The notes below the pieces were generated by a model. The model was not told where the DNA came from and did no database searches. It saw nothing but the letters and a program-made list of their open reading frames with translations. The translations under genes and the position numbers were made by a program. This document shows positions 17,226-27,214 of a stretch of DNA of 64,000 bases, one piece after another (within the stretch, counting starts at the first letter, position 1; each line of letters starts with the position of its first letter). This stretch comes from an uncultured Apibacter sp. Its GTDB lineage: Bacteria > Bacteroidota > Bacteroidia > Flavobacteriales > Weeksellaceae. The stretch spans positions 62,001 through 126,000 of the forward strand of contig CALYQD010000003.1 in the NCBI GenBank assembly GCA_945280365.1. The letters are read 5' to 3'.

Positions 17226-20051
17226 ATGACCAGTCAAGATTGCGATAAAAAATTATTTCTGATAGATGCTTATGCTCTCATTTTTAGAGCTTATTATGCT
17301 TTTATTAAAAATCCTAGGATTAATTCGAAAGGATTAAATACCTCAGCTATTTTTGGTTTTACCAATACTCTTTTCGATTTAATGAAGAAGGAAAGACCTT
17401 CACATCTTGCAGTTGTATTTGATGTAGGTGAAACTTTCAGACATCAAGTCTATAAAGAATATAAAGCAAATCGCCAGGAAACACCAGAAGCAATCCGTAT
17501 TGCAGTTCCTTACATACATAAGTTAATGGAAGCTTTAAAAATTCCATGTTTATGGAAAGAAGGCTATGAAGCAGATGATGTAATTGGAACCTTGGCTAAA
17601 AAAGCGGAAAAAGAAGGATATACCACCTATATGATGACTTCCGATAAAGATTATGCCCAACTGGTTTCAGAAAATATTTTCGTTTTTAAACCTGCTTCGC
17701 GAGGAAATGATATAGAAATTTGGGATGTTGATTCAGTAAAAGAAAAATTTGCTGTTAAAAATCCATCTCAAGTGATTGATCTTTTAGGGATGATGGGAGA
17801 CAGTGTTGACAATATTCCGGGAATACCCGGAGTCGGAGAAAAAACTGCAAAACAGTTTATAAAAGAATATGGTAGTATTGAAAATTTGTTTGCCCATTCT
17901 CATGAACTAAAAGGAAAGATGAGAGAAAAAGTGGAGGCTAATAAAGAAATGGGAATTTTATCTAAAAAATTAGCGACCATAGAAACCGATGTTCCCATCG
18001 AATTTAATTATGAAAGTTTAACCGTTGAAAAACCAGATATTGAAGAAGTGATCAAAATTTTTGAAGATTTAGAATTCCGTAATATGATTTCAAATTTTCA
18101 AAAGACATATAACATTATATCGGAAAATGAAAAAGAAACTCAAACGATAGCTTTCAGTAAAACAAAAGCAAATGGACAAAGATCTTTATTTGATCTATCT
18201 GATCAACAACCTGAAATAAATGAAAGTTCTCATTGGAAAACGATCGAGAATACTGATCATTTGTACCAACTAATGGAAACCAATATGTCAATAAAATTAT
18301 TGGTTGATAAGCTTTTAAAACAGAAAATTGTTTCTTTTGATACAGAGACTACTTCCACCAATTCAATGGTAGCCGAATTAGTCGGAATTTCTTTCTCTTA
18401 TGAAAAAGCTAAGGGATATTATATTCCTTTCAATCCGAAGGAAAAAGAAAAATCTCAGAAATTTATAGAATTATTGCGTCCATTTTTCGAGAATGAAAAC
18501 ATATTAAAAGTTGGACAAAATTTAAAATATGACTGTAAGGTATTAAGAAAATATGATATAGAAGTTAAGGGAATACTCTTTGATACTATGATTGCTCACT
18601 ATCTTATAAATCCCGATGCAAGACATAGTATGGATATTTTGGCTGAAACAGTGCTTAATTACAAACCAGTATCTATAGAATCTTTGATTGGAAAAAAAGG
18701 AAAAAATCAAAAATTATTTTCATCAGTTCCTATTGAAGAACAAAAAGAATATGCCGTTGAAGATTCCGATATAACTTTACAGCTTAAAGATAAATTCAAA
18801 CCGCAACTTACCCAAGATAATCTTGAAAAACTATTTGATAAAATAGAAATGCCTTTGATGAAAGTTTTGGTTGATATGGAATGGGAGGGTATTAATTTAG
18901 ATATCATCGCATTAAATAATATGTCTAAGGAATTAGTTGAAGAACTGATCCATCTTGAAACAGAAATTTATTCCTTAGCCGGAGAAAAATTTAATATCAG
19001 TTCTCCCAAACAATTGGGCGACATTATTTTTGATAAATTAAAACTTGGAAATAAACCAAAGAAAACAAAAACAGGACAATATGCAACAGGTGAGGATGTT
19101 CTCTTAAAGTTGGCTCATAAACATAAAATAATTGATTTGTTGCTTGAATACAGACAACTGCAAAAATTAAAATCAACTTATGTTGATGCTCTCCCCAATG
19201 AAGTAAATCCTCAGACAGGAAGGGTACATACTACATTTGCGCAAACAGTAGCCGCCACCGGTAGATTGGCTTCAAATAATCCAAATCTTCAAAATATTCC
19301 TATTAGAACGGAAAGAGGACAAGAAGTTCGAAAAGCCTTTATTGCTAAAGACAAAAATCATAAAATTATTTCGGCCGATTATTCTCAAATTGAATTGCGT
19401 ATCATTGCAGCAATGAGTAAAGATCCAGCTATGATAGCTTCTTTCAATCACGGAGAAGATTTCCATAAAGCTACTGCTTCTAAAGTCTTCCATATACCTA
19501 TGGGCCAAGTAACTAGAGAACAACGTTCTCAAGCAAAAACTGTTAATTTTGGAATTATATATGGAGTTTCTGCATTTGGATTAAGTGAACAAACCGGATT
19601 ATCAAGATCAGAATCTAAAAGCTTAATAGATGCTTATTATGAGGCATATCCTGTGTTAAAAGAATATATTGCTGAACAAGTACAAACAGCACGTAAAAAT
19701 GGATATGTTGAAACATTATTAGGGAGAAGAAGGTATCTTCCCGACATCCATTCAGGCAATAGTGTTGTACGCTCTCATGCGGAAAGAAATGCAGTTAATG
19801 CCCCCATACAAGGTACTGCTGCAGATATAATTAAAATTGCTATGATACAGATTCATGAATTGCTAAACGAAAGAAAATATCGGACCAAGCTTCTGTTACA
19901 AGTTCATGACGAGTTGGTTTTTGATGCTCCAGATGAAGAGATTAAAGAGGTATCAGCACTTATCAAAAAAACTATGGAAAGCTCTGTTAAAATAGAAGTA
20001 CCTCTAATTGTAGATATAGGTGTGGGACCTAATTGGCTTGATGCCCATTAA
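17226..20051 (+). CDS. polA: DNA polymerase I
   Basis: Repair and Okazaki-fragment polymerase, 941 residues with all three activities. The N-terminal 5'-nuclease has Y-E-A-D-D-V-I-G-T and T-S-D-K-D-Y-A-Q-L with the helix-hairpin-helix G-I-P-G-V-G-E-K-T-A. The 3'-5' exonuclease is intact, with D372-x-E374 (F-D-T-E-T-T) and Y-A-V-E-D-S-D. The polymerase palm has D718-Y-S-Q-I-E-L-R and Q892-V-H-D-E-L-V. The presence of the exonuclease metal ligands means it should proofread, unlike some Pol I forms. Confidence 0.97.
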   Translation: MTSQDCDKKLFLIDAYALIFRAYYAFIKNPRINSKGLNTSAIFGFTNTLFDLMKKERPSHLAVVFDVGETFRHQVYKEYKANRQETPEAIRIAVPYIHKLMEALKIPCLWKEGYEADDVIGTLAKKAEKEGYTTYMMTSDKDYAQLVSENIFVFKPASRGNDIEIWDVDSVKEKFAVKNPSQVIDLLGMMGDSVDNIPGIPGVGEKTAKQFIKEYGSIENLFAHSHELKGKMREKVEANKEMGILSKKLATIETDVPIEFNYESLTVEKPDIEEVIKIFEDLEFRNMISNFQKTYNIISENEKETQTIAFSKTKANGQRSLFDLSDQQPEINESSHWKTIENTDHLYQLMETNMSIKLLVDKLLKQKIVSFDTETTSTNSMVAELVGISFSYEKAKGYYIPFNPKEKEKSQKFIELLRPFFENENILKVGQNLKYDCKVLRKYDIEVKGILFDTMIAHYLINPDARHSMDILAETVLNYKPVSIESLIGKKGKNQKLFSSVPIEEQKEYAVEDSDITLQLKDKFKPQLTQDNLEKLFDKIEMPLMKVLVDMEWEGINLDIIALNNMSKELVEELIHLETEIYSLAGEKFNISSPKQLGDIIFDKLKLGNKPKKTKTGQYATGEDVLLKLAHKHKIIDLLLEYRQLQKLKSTYVDALPNEVNPQTGRVHTTFAQTVAATGRLASNNPNLQNIPIRTERGQEVRKAFIAKDKNHKIISADYSQIELRIIAAMSKDPAMIASFNHGEDFHKATASKVFHIPMGQVTREQRSQAKTVNFGIIYGVSAFGLSEQTGLSRSESKSLIDAYYEAYPVLKEYIAEQVQTARKNGYVETLLGRRRYLPDIHSGNSVVRSHAERNAVNAPIQGTAADIIKIAMIQIHELLNERKYRTKLLLQVHDELVFDAPDEEIKEVSALIKKTMESSVKIEVPLIVDIGVGPNWLDAH

Positions 20052-20182
20052 AAAATTCTTTGGAAAAAATTTATCACACGTCTAAATGATAAAAATATTT
20101 GAATAACAGCGGGTATTATTCTTATTTAGCTTTTGTTTCATTATTATTTATATAGTATTCAAGATTGCTCTTAGTAAAATAT

Positions 20183-20980
20183 ATGTTTTTAAATAATTCA
20201 ATACAATATAATATTTTATCCGTATATAAAGAATTACAACATTTTACTACAACAATACACAAAGGAGTAAGTGAAGGAAATTATGCCTCGTTCAATTTAG
20301 GCTTAACTTCAGGAGATAAATTAGAAAACGTTCTTGAAAATAGAAGAAGATTATGTACAGATTTAGATATTCCTATAAATAAATTATTTATTCCCATACA
20401 AAATCATGGTGATAAAGTCCTGACAATAGACCATGATTTTTTAGCTTTATCGGAAGTTAACCAACAAGAAATGCTACAAAACACAGATGCATTAATTACA
20501 AATCAAAAAAATATATGTATTGGAATTACCACAGCAGATTGTGTACCTATCTTACTTTATGATCCCATAAATAAAGTTTTTGCAGCCATCCATGCCGGTT
20601 GGAGGGGAACTGTACGTAAAATTGTTTCGAAAACCATATCGATTATGAAGCAAAAATTTAATTGTAATTCTGAAAATATATTATCAGGAATTGGACCGTG
20701 CATTTGTCAAGATTGTTTTGAAGTAGATGAAAATGTTGCCGAAACCTTTATTAAAGCTGGATTTGAACTAGAAAATATAAGTTTGAAAAACCATCAATCT
20801 AAAAAATACTATATAGATTTAAGGAAAGCTAATGAATATCTCCTAAAAAAAAGCGGATGTCTGAGTCATAATATTGAAATTATAAATCTATGTACAGTAT
20901 CAAATCCTAATATATTATTTTCTGCTAGAAGACAAACTATTTATTCAGGTAGAATGTTGACTGGAGGTATTTTAAGATAA
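20183..20980 (+). CDS. pgeF: Peptidoglycan editing factor PgeF (YfiH / COG1496)
   Basis: A 265-residue protein of the YfiH 'laccase-domain' family. Recent work on the family assigns it a role in correcting mis-incorporated L-Ser in muropeptide precursors. Conserved pieces are N-L-G-L-T-S-G-D, Q-N-H-G-D-K-V, T-T-A-D-C-V-P-I-L-L-Y-D, I-H-A-G-W-R-G-T and G-P-C-I-C-Q-D-C-F-E-V; the His and Cys residues bind zinc. I chose the ATG at 20183; an in-frame TTG at 20165 would add six residues without family support. Confidence 0.88.
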   Translation: MFLNNSIQYNILSVYKELQHFTTTIHKGVSEGNYASFNLGLTSGDKLENVLENRRRLCTDLDIPINKLFIPIQNHGDKVLTIDHDFLALSEVNQQEMLQNTDALITNQKNICIGITTADCVPILLYDPINKVFAAIHAGWRGTVRKIVSKTISIMKQKFNCNSENILSGIGPCICQDCFEVDENVAETFIKAGFELENISLKNHQSKKYYIDLRKANEYLLKKSGCLSHNIEIINLCTVSNPNILFSARRQTIYSGRMLTGGILR

Positions 20981-21032
20981 TTTTTATTGAATTTATTAAA
21001 TTAATATATATTTTTGTTAATAAATTCATAAT

Positions 21033-21746
21033 ATGAATAAAATATATCCAGATAAAGAAAAAAAAGAAAATAATTCTGAAATTAATAATGAAAAAGTTAA
21101 TGGTAAATATCAAGATTTAAAAAGAAATAAAAGGAGCTCCTTTAAATTTTTTGTTTATGCAATTTTGATAATAATCGTTTTGGGATTAGGCTTGTATTAC
21201 AACATTATTCAAAACATATTTTATAGCTTTCTTTCAGTAATTATTATCTTATTAATATTGGCTTTGGGATTAGGCTGGGAATATATTGTTTTAACTTATA
21301 TACCTTTAGGTAAGTTTAACTATACTTTAATTAAAGAAAATACCAATGTTGACTCCTGGAAAAAGATAGAAGAAGAATTTGATCTTTGGATTGCAAGTTC
21401 TGAACAAAAGATTAAACAATTAAAACGATTTTCAATACTAAATTATATGACTGCCATTGGGCTCTTTATATTTTCTTGTATTATTTTAGTAATAAATTGG
21501 ATTTATGGAGAGAATTTTTTACATACTGCGTATCAGCAAATTAATCCATCCTATGTATTAGCTTTAGTATTACTTTTTTTCTCATTACTATTCTTATTTT
21601 TACATTATATAAACCAAAAAGATATAACTAAAAAACAAAATAATTTGGACGAAACTATAAAGTGGATTATTAGCGTTAAGTCAATTCATCTTTTAGGAAA
21701 AGAACATATGGTAGATGTTTTATTGCAAAGAAAAACGAATAAATAG
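21033..21746 (+). CDS. Uncharacterised four-helix membrane protein
   Basis: A 237-residue protein I do not recognise. A charged, Asn/Lys-rich N-terminus (30 residues) precedes two adjacent membrane helices (about 35-55 and 58-80). A soluble stretch with K-K-I-E-E-E-F-D-L-W-I follows, then two more helices (about 140-160 and 172-192) and a short cytoplasmic tail. No known domain motif is visible. It sits between pgeF and an alpha/beta hydrolase on the same strand with about 50-base gaps, so co-transcription is possible. Confidence 0.55.
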   Translation: MNKIYPDKEKKENNSEINNEKVNGKYQDLKRNKRSSFKFFVYAILIIIVLGLGLYYNIIQNIFYSFLSVIIILLILALGLGWEYIVLTYIPLGKFNYTLIKENTNVDSWKKIEEEFDLWIASSEQKIKQLKRFSILNYMTAIGLFIFSCIILVINWIYGENFLHTAYQQINPSYVLALVLLFFSLLFLFLHYINQKDITKKQNNLDETIKWIISVKSIHLLGKEHMVDVLLQRKTNK

Positions 21747-21794
21747 TCAAGCAGAAAGATATCCCCAGATAAATATTATTTATTATCTTGCGGT

Positions 21795-22766
21795 ATGTAT
21801 TTATTTAAAATATTAAAAAATAAAGTAAATCCTATCATAAAACTGATAGGATTTTTATTAATTCTTTTATTTCTTTTAAGTAATTATATTTCAGCTATTC
21901 AAGCATATAGTTTTACCCACTGCAAAGAAACTAATACTAAAACCAATTTTAAAATTGGCTTTTCCACATTATTTACAGGAGTTTCTCTACCTAAACCTAG
22001 AGTTATAAAATTTCCAAATAGGGAATATAAAACTATAAAAATTGTAATAGATAAAAATAAATATTTAGAAGGATGGCTTTTAAAACCAGAATCCGAATAT
22101 ATTGGAACCGTATTAATTTTTCACGGATTTCGTTCCGAAAAATCGTCTATGCTAGATAGAGCATATGCTTTTTTAAATTTAGGATATCAAGTATTACTTG
22201 TCGATTTTATGGGAGCAGGAAATTCATACGGTAAACAGACTACTATAGGATATTATGAAGCTGTCAACGTTAAACAAGCTTATGATTATATTGCGAATAA
22301 ATACAATGAAAAGCCAATTTTTTTATGTGGATTTTCAATGGGAGCTGCAGCAATAATCAAAGCTCAACATGATTACAATTTAAATGTCAAAGGTCTTATA
22401 TTGGAAGCGCCTTACGGAAAAATGATTGACGCCGTAAAGACGCGAGTAGGTAAATTACATTATATAGGAATGCCATTTTCATATTTGATGACATTTTGGG
22501 GAGGAGCTTTAAATGGATTTAATGCATTTGCTATGAATCCGGAAGAATTTATAAAAAATATAACCACACCTACACTTTTATTATGTGGTGGAAAAGATCC
22601 CAGAATACCTATAGAAGAATCTAAACGTATATTCGAAAATTCTGCAAGTGATAAAAAAGAATTTAAAATTTTCGATAATTCCTTACATCATAGCTATTTA
22701 GAAAAATATCCAGATGAATGGATAATTATAGTTAAAAATTTTTTAGAAAATTCTCTTCATAATTAA
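21795..22766 (+). CDS. Membrane-anchored alpha/beta hydrolase
   Basis: A 323-residue protein with one N-terminal membrane helix (residues 13-35) and an alpha/beta-hydrolase domain outside it. Visible are the oxyanion segment F-H-G-F-R-S-E-K-S-S, the nucleophile elbow G-F-S-M-G-A-A-A (Ser), a late acid site in L-L-C-G-G-K-D-P-R-I-P and a catalytic His in S-L-H-H-S-Y. Similar flavobacterial proteins belong to the serine aminopeptidase S33/BAAT-like group. The substrate is unknown. Confidence 0.8.
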   Translation: MYLFKILKNKVNPIIKLIGFLLILLFLLSNYISAIQAYSFTHCKETNTKTNFKIGFSTLFTGVSLPKPRVIKFPNREYKTIKIVIDKNKYLEGWLLKPESEYIGTVLIFHGFRSEKSSMLDRAYAFLNLGYQVLLVDFMGAGNSYGKQTTIGYYEAVNVKQAYDYIANKYNEKPIFLCGFSMGAAAIIKAQHDYNLNVKGLILEAPYGKMIDAVKTRVGKLHYIGMPFSYLMTFWGGALNGFNAFAMNPEEFIKNITTPTLLLCGGKDPRIPIEESKRIFENSASDKKEFKIFDNSLHHSYLEKYPDEWIIIVKNFLENSLHN

Positions 22767-22823
22767 TATTTATCTTAGAAAATTTTATTTATTCTTTCAA
22801 AATCAATTGAAAATAATTTATTT

Positions 22824-22831
22824 TAAATTTG
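22824..22831 (+). promoter_or_regulatory. Bacteroidota -7 box before the BamA-like gene
   Basis: TAAATTTG fits the consensus exactly, 35 bases before the ATG. TTG at 22807-22809 lies only 14 bases upstream, shorter than the usual 19-base spacing. Confidence 0.5.
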
Positions 22832-22866
22832 TAAAAAACAAAATAGAGGTTCTGCACACTTAACTT

Positions 22867-24465
22867 ATGAGATACCAGCTGCTCTATATAGTTATATTAT
22901 TTCCATTTTTGCTTAATGCACAAGCAGGAAAAAATTTATTTAAAATATATAATAACAATCAGGTATGGTTTTCAACATCTAATTCGGAAGATAAAATAAA
23001 TTATATTTTAGATTCATTGGTAAACTTAGGTTTCTATACCCTTAAAGTTGATTCCTTAAATAAAACTAACAAACAAACCTCAATATATTTAAATAGGGGG
23101 AAATTTTACAAAAAAGTTAGGGTAAAATTAGATTCTTTATCAAAAATAGCGACAGGTAATAAAGATAAATTTACAACCAATAATATTGATTCACTAGCTG
23201 GAATCATCCATTATTATTATTTAAAGAGAGGATATGCCTTTAATATGGTATATACAAATCTTTCAATTGCACAAGAGCCTCTAGAAGCATCTATAACTGT
23301 TGCACTTAACCAAAAAAGGATAATCAATTCTTTTGTTATAAATGGCTATAACCAAATTCCTAGAGGTATAAAAAAAGAGTTAGAATACGGATTTCTTGGG
23401 AAAACATATTCAGATGAGAAACTTAAAGAAATTTCTTCTTTACTGCTAAGTACTAATTTTATAACAGAAGAAAAAAATCCGCAAGTATTATTTACCCCAG
23501 ATTCAACATCGATTTTTTTATATCTAAAAAAAAGAAAAGCCAGTTCATTTGATGGGATGTTAGGATTCGGCAATGATGATAAGGGAAAATTTAAAGTTAA
23601 TGGCCAATTGCAACTATCATTAGGAAACTTATTCAATTCATTTGAAACAATCAATTTAAATTGGCTTTCAACTCCTGAAAAATCTCAAAACTTTGAAGTT
23701 ATGGTAAATGTACCTTATCTTTTCAAATCAAAATTTGGTTCAGAATCTTCCCTTAATATATACAAACAAGACAGTACTTATGCAACTATACGTTTTCATG
23801 AGCATATTTATTATCAGTACGCTATCCATCAACGATTAGGATTTGAGGGTTTATTTGAAAATTCACGGTATATATCTGATTCTGAAATCAGTAATAATTT
23901 TTCTAAAACCGGTTTAGGTATTAGCTACCAATATAATGAAAAAAATGAGAATGAAATTTTAGGATCCAAAAATTTATATTCAATAAAAGGTATGGTGTAT
24001 AGAAATATTCCAGAAGATAGAAAAAATATTACAGAATACAATGTTTCCGCATCTATCGAAAAATTAATAAAACTATCCAGATCACATTTTTTAAAACCTA
24101 GAATATCCGCTTCAGCTTTATTTGCAGATACATTAACAGTAAATGAACTTTATAAAGTTGGCGGTTTAAAAACCATTCGTGGATTTAATGAGCAATCTAT
24201 TTATGCCAATGCTTATGCCATTGGTAGTCTTGAATATAGATATATTCCCTTTGAAGAGATGTATTTAAGTTTATTTACTGATCTAGCTTGGATTGAAAAT
24301 AAATATCAAAATGCAAGACCTTTTTTATTAGGAACAGGCTTAGGAATTAGTTTTTTAACACGTTTCGGTATCTTTTCTTTAAATTATGCTGTAGGAAAAT
24401 ACGATTCAGAACCGATAAATTTTTCTGATTCTAAAATACATATAGGAATACAAGCCAATTTTTAA
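22867..24465 (+). CDS. BamA/TamA-family outer-membrane protein
   Basis: A 532-residue secreted protein with an N-terminal signal peptide (cleavage near L-N-A-Q-A). The first half has repeated POTRA-like alternation, including L-A-G-I-I-H-Y-Y-Y-L-K-R-G-Y-A-F. The second half is rich in alternating aromatic strands. It ends in a beta-barrel with V-G-G-L-K-T-I-R-G-F-N-E-Q (the conserved VRGF-like lid-lock motif) and a C-terminal strand closing in F (I-G-I-Q-A-N-F). Omp85 proteins insert or translocate proteins at the outer membrane. The main BamA is usually longer (about 800 residues), so this is an accessory Omp85 member. Confidence 0.8.
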   Translation: MRYQLLYIVILFPFLLNAQAGKNLFKIYNNNQVWFSTSNSEDKINYILDSLVNLGFYTLKVDSLNKTNKQTSIYLNRGKFYKKVRVKLDSLSKIATGNKDKFTTNNIDSLAGIIHYYYLKRGYAFNMVYTNLSIAQEPLEASITVALNQKRIINSFVINGYNQIPRGIKKELEYGFLGKTYSDEKLKEISSLLLSTNFITEEKNPQVLFTPDSTSIFLYLKKRKASSFDGMLGFGNDDKGKFKVNGQLQLSLGNLFNSFETINLNWLSTPEKSQNFEVMVNVPYLFKSKFGSESSLNIYKQDSTYATIRFHEHIYYQYAIHQRLGFEGLFENSRYISDSEISNNFSKTGLGISYQYNEKNENEILGSKNLYSIKGMVYRNIPEDRKNITEYNVSASIEKLIKLSRSHFLKPRISASALFADTLTVNELYKVGGLKTIRGFNEQSIYANAYAIGSLEYRYIPFEEMYLSLFTDLAWIENKYQNARPFLLGTGLGISFLTRFGIFSLNYAVGKYDSEPINFSDSKIHIGIQANF

Positions 24466-24487
24466 TCAAAACGAAGGGAAATTTATT

Positions 24488-24495
24488 TACCTTTG
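24488..24495 (+). promoter_or_regulatory. Bacteroidota -7 box before the ABC exporter gene
   Basis: TACCTTTG fits TAnnTTTG exactly, 18 bases before the ATG. Confidence 0.45.
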
Positions 24496-24513
24496 TGATA
24501 ATTAAAAGGAAGC

Positions 24514-26355
24514 ATGAATTCATTAAAAAAAATACTAAAAAAATTTGCCTATCCATACAAAAAAGAATTTATACTAGGAATTCTCTTTAATCTTTTATAT
24601 TCTTTGTTCTCCATCGTTTCCGTATTTTCTATTATGCCTATCTTAGAAATGCTTTTAGGAGGAAATAATAAAAATTTAATTGAAGACACCAAAAGAGAAA
24701 TGCAAGCCTCCACAGGTATGATGGCTGAACTTAAATACAAATTTTATATATATTTAGATCATTCTCTTGAAGGAACCAATCCGAAAACAATCTTAGCTTA
24801 TCTATGCATTGCAGTAATTGTTTTATTCTTATTAAGAAACATTTTCAGATATTTAGCTCAATATTTTATTGTACTTCTTCGAAGTGGAATTTCCAAGGAT
24901 TTAAGAGTAGCGATGTATGATAAAATCTTAACGCTACCGGTTTCTTATTTTACCGACAGGAAAAAAGGAGATATTATGATACGGCTTTCGGGAGATATTG
25001 GCGAAGTAGAAGGAAATATATTAAATTCAATTTTAGAACTTTGGAGAACACCTTTTTCCATTCTTTTTACTTTAATTGCTTTAATCACTATTAGCCCTTC
25101 ATTGACATTAATTGCACTGATAGTGTTGCCATTTATGGCGTGGATTATCTCTTCCATAGGAAAAAGTTTAAAAAAAGATGCTAAAAAAGGATTAACAGAG
25201 ACAGGTAATGTACTTTCTGTAATTGATGAAACCCTTAACGGAGCTAAAATAATTAAAATATTTAATGCAGAAGAATCCATGAAAAACAGATTTATGAATA
25301 TTGTTCTTACTTTAAGAAGATTATCCATAAATATGATGAAAAAATATGAATTAGCTTCACCTTCCTCAGAGTTTTTAGGTTCTGTAGCTATGATATTTAT
25401 TACTTGGTATGGTGGAATTCTAATATTAGACGGAGAGGGGTTAAACTTACCTTCATTTTTGGTATATATAGCATTGTTTTTTCAATTATTAGAACCGGCT
25501 AAAACATTATCAACTTCAATTACCAATTTACATAAAGGCACCGCATCTACAGACCGTCTGATAGAAACATTAGAAACCAGCATTCAGATTTATGAACCGG
25601 AAAATGCCTTTGAAATTTCTGAAATAAGAGAAGGAATTCAACTAAAAAATATAAATTTTCAATATGTTGAAGGGCATCCAATATTACAAGATGTAAATTT
25701 ATTTTTACCTAAAGGAAAAACTGTAGCAGTAGTAGGACAAAGTGGTAGTGGTAAAACTACATTGGCTAATTTGATAGCTAGATTTTATGATGTTGATAGT
25801 GGAGTTATATATATAGATGGTCATGATTTGAGAGATTTGAATTTAAAAGTTTACCGTAAATTATTGGGTATGGTTACTCAAGAATCTATTTTATTTAATG
25901 ATACCATTGCTAATAATATTAAATTAAGCAATCCGGAAGCTACCATGAGTGAAGTTATGGAAGCGGCTAAAGTAGCCAATGCTCTTGAATTTATTGAGCA
26001 ATTGCCAAATGGATTTGAAACAACTATAGGTGAGGGGGGAGGAAAATTATCCGGAGGACAAAAGCAGAGAATTGCTATTGCAAGAGCTATTTTAAAAAAT
26101 CCACCTATAATGATTCTAGACGAAGCAACTTCGGCATTAGATACCCAAAGTGAAAGACTCGTTCAAGATGCACTTGATAATCTCATGTCTAATCGTACCT
26201 CTTTGGTTATTGCTCATAGATTATCTACTATTGTAAATGCCGATAAGATTGTTGTAATGGAAAGGGGTAGGATAATGGAAGAAGGAACCCATATTGAACT
26301 ATTAGAAAGGAACGGGATTTACAAAAAATTAATTGATATGCAAAATTTTTCTTAA
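24514..26355 (+). CDS. ABC exporter, fused permease and ATPase (MsbA-like)
   Basis: A 613-residue half-transporter that acts as a homodimer. An N-terminal six-helix transmembrane domain includes an extra helical insert near residues 50-80 (N-N-K-N-L-I-E-D-T). The C-terminal nucleotide-binding domain has Walker A G-Q-S-G-S-G-K-T-T, signature L-S-G-G-Q-K-Q-R, Walker B I-M-I-L-D-E-A-T-S-A-L-D and a switch His in I-A-H-R-L-S-T. The layout matches MsbA-like lipid A flippases of Bacteroidota. A multidrug exporter cannot be excluded on sequence alone. A strong terminator follows. Confidence 0.85.
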   Translation: MNSLKKILKKFAYPYKKEFILGILFNLLYSLFSIVSVFSIMPILEMLLGGNNKNLIEDTKREMQASTGMMAELKYKFYIYLDHSLEGTNPKTILAYLCIAVIVLFLLRNIFRYLAQYFIVLLRSGISKDLRVAMYDKILTLPVSYFTDRKKGDIMIRLSGDIGEVEGNILNSILELWRTPFSILFTLIALITISPSLTLIALIVLPFMAWIISSIGKSLKKDAKKGLTETGNVLSVIDETLNGAKIIKIFNAEESMKNRFMNIVLTLRRLSINMMKKYELASPSSEFLGSVAMIFITWYGGILILDGEGLNLPSFLVYIALFFQLLEPAKTLSTSITNLHKGTASTDRLIETLETSIQIYEPENAFEISEIREGIQLKNINFQYVEGHPILQDVNLFLPKGKTVAVVGQSGSGKTTLANLIARFYDVDSGVIYIDGHDLRDLNLKVYRKLLGMVTQESILFNDTIANNIKLSNPEATMSEVMEAAKVANALEFIEQLPNGFETTIGEGGGKLSGGQKQRIAIARAILKNPPIMILDEATSALDTQSERLVQDALDNLMSNRTSLVIAHRLSTIVNADKIVVMERGRIMEEGTHIELLERNGIYKKLIDMQNFS

Positions 26356-26393
26356 TCAACAAATGATTTTTAATCTATAAATATAAATTCAAT

Positions 26394-26422
26394 AAAAAAG
26401 CTTCAAAAATGAAGCTTTTTTT
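26394..26422. terminator. Terminator between the ABC exporter and the Spy-like gene
   Basis: AAAAAAGCTTC, a 6-base loop and GAAGCTTTTTT form a stem flanked by A and T runs. It can serve both converging genes. Confidence 0.8.
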
Positions 26423-26456
26423 ATAAATAATGTATTTAGATTAGTCGTATTTTATC

Positions 26457-26840
26457 TTAATCATGGTATTTTAATCCCTTTTTATATATATTTTTCTTAG
26501 CATGCATATCTTCTTTAATTTTTTTAATCTTCTGTCTTTGTTCTTCTGTAAAAACTTTATCAATCTCAGATTTTTTATTTTCTTTTAATTTATGAATCTG
26601 TTTTCGTAGCTCTTCAGATTTATTTCGCAGTTCATCTTCCTGAATTTTATATTTATCTTCAATTAAATTTATCTTTTTTATCTGTTCGTCAGTTAAACTT
26701 AGCTCTTTTGCCATTTTATCTCTCATTTCTTTTAATTTCTCCTCCTTTTTTTCATGATCTTTATGATCATCACATTTTGATTGAGTAAAAGCATATGTAG
26801 TAGTTATAAGCAATGCTCCTATGTATAATATCTTTTTCAT
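26457..26840 (-). CDS. Spy/CpxP-like periplasmic helical protein
   Basis: A 127-residue secreted protein with a signal peptide (cleavage near Y-A-F-T-Q). The mature chain is almost all charged helix. It contains two LTxxQ-type motifs (L-S-L-T-D-E-Q-I-K-K-I and V-F-T-E-E-Q-R-Q-K-I), the hallmark of the Spy/CpxP fold, which chaperones or senses misfolded periplasmic proteins. A His/Asp-rich stretch (D-D-H-K-D-H) follows the signal peptide and could bind metal; this is inference. Confidence 0.75.
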   Translation of the reverse strand: MKKILYIGALLITTTYAFTQSKCDDHKDHEKKEEKLKEMRDKMAKELSLTDEQIKKINLIEDKYKIQEDELRNKSEELRKQIHKLKENKKSEIDKVFTEEQRQKIKKIKEDMHAKKNIYKKGLKYHD

Positions 26841-27214
26841 ATCTTTAAATACTTTTATAACCTAATGACAAACCTTATAGAAAAAAGTTTAACAAAAAAT
26901 AATTTACCTTAATTAAAATTAATGATAAAATCTCAGTAATAAAATTTTTAAGATTATTAATACTAAAGATTTAAATGATTCCATTAATTTATATCGCTAA
27001 CTAATATATAAAATAAAAATAATTTATTAAGGTAATCAAAACATATAAAAGATAAAAAACAAGCTAAAATAGAAATATTTAGATATAGGTAAATACACAA
27101 TAATAATATTAAAATAATATAAATTATACCCTATAAAACCTTGCAATTTTGATAATTTTTTCTGAATATACCGTTTAAATATTGTATTTTTACACCTTCA
27201 AATTTAATATATAA
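26841..27214. other. Very AT-rich spacer upstream of parA
   Basis: No gene seen. A near-consensus -7 box TATTTTTA (27185-27192, seven of eight bases) lies 22 bases before the parA ATG. No parS-like GTTTCACGTGAAAC palindrome is present. Confidence 0.4.
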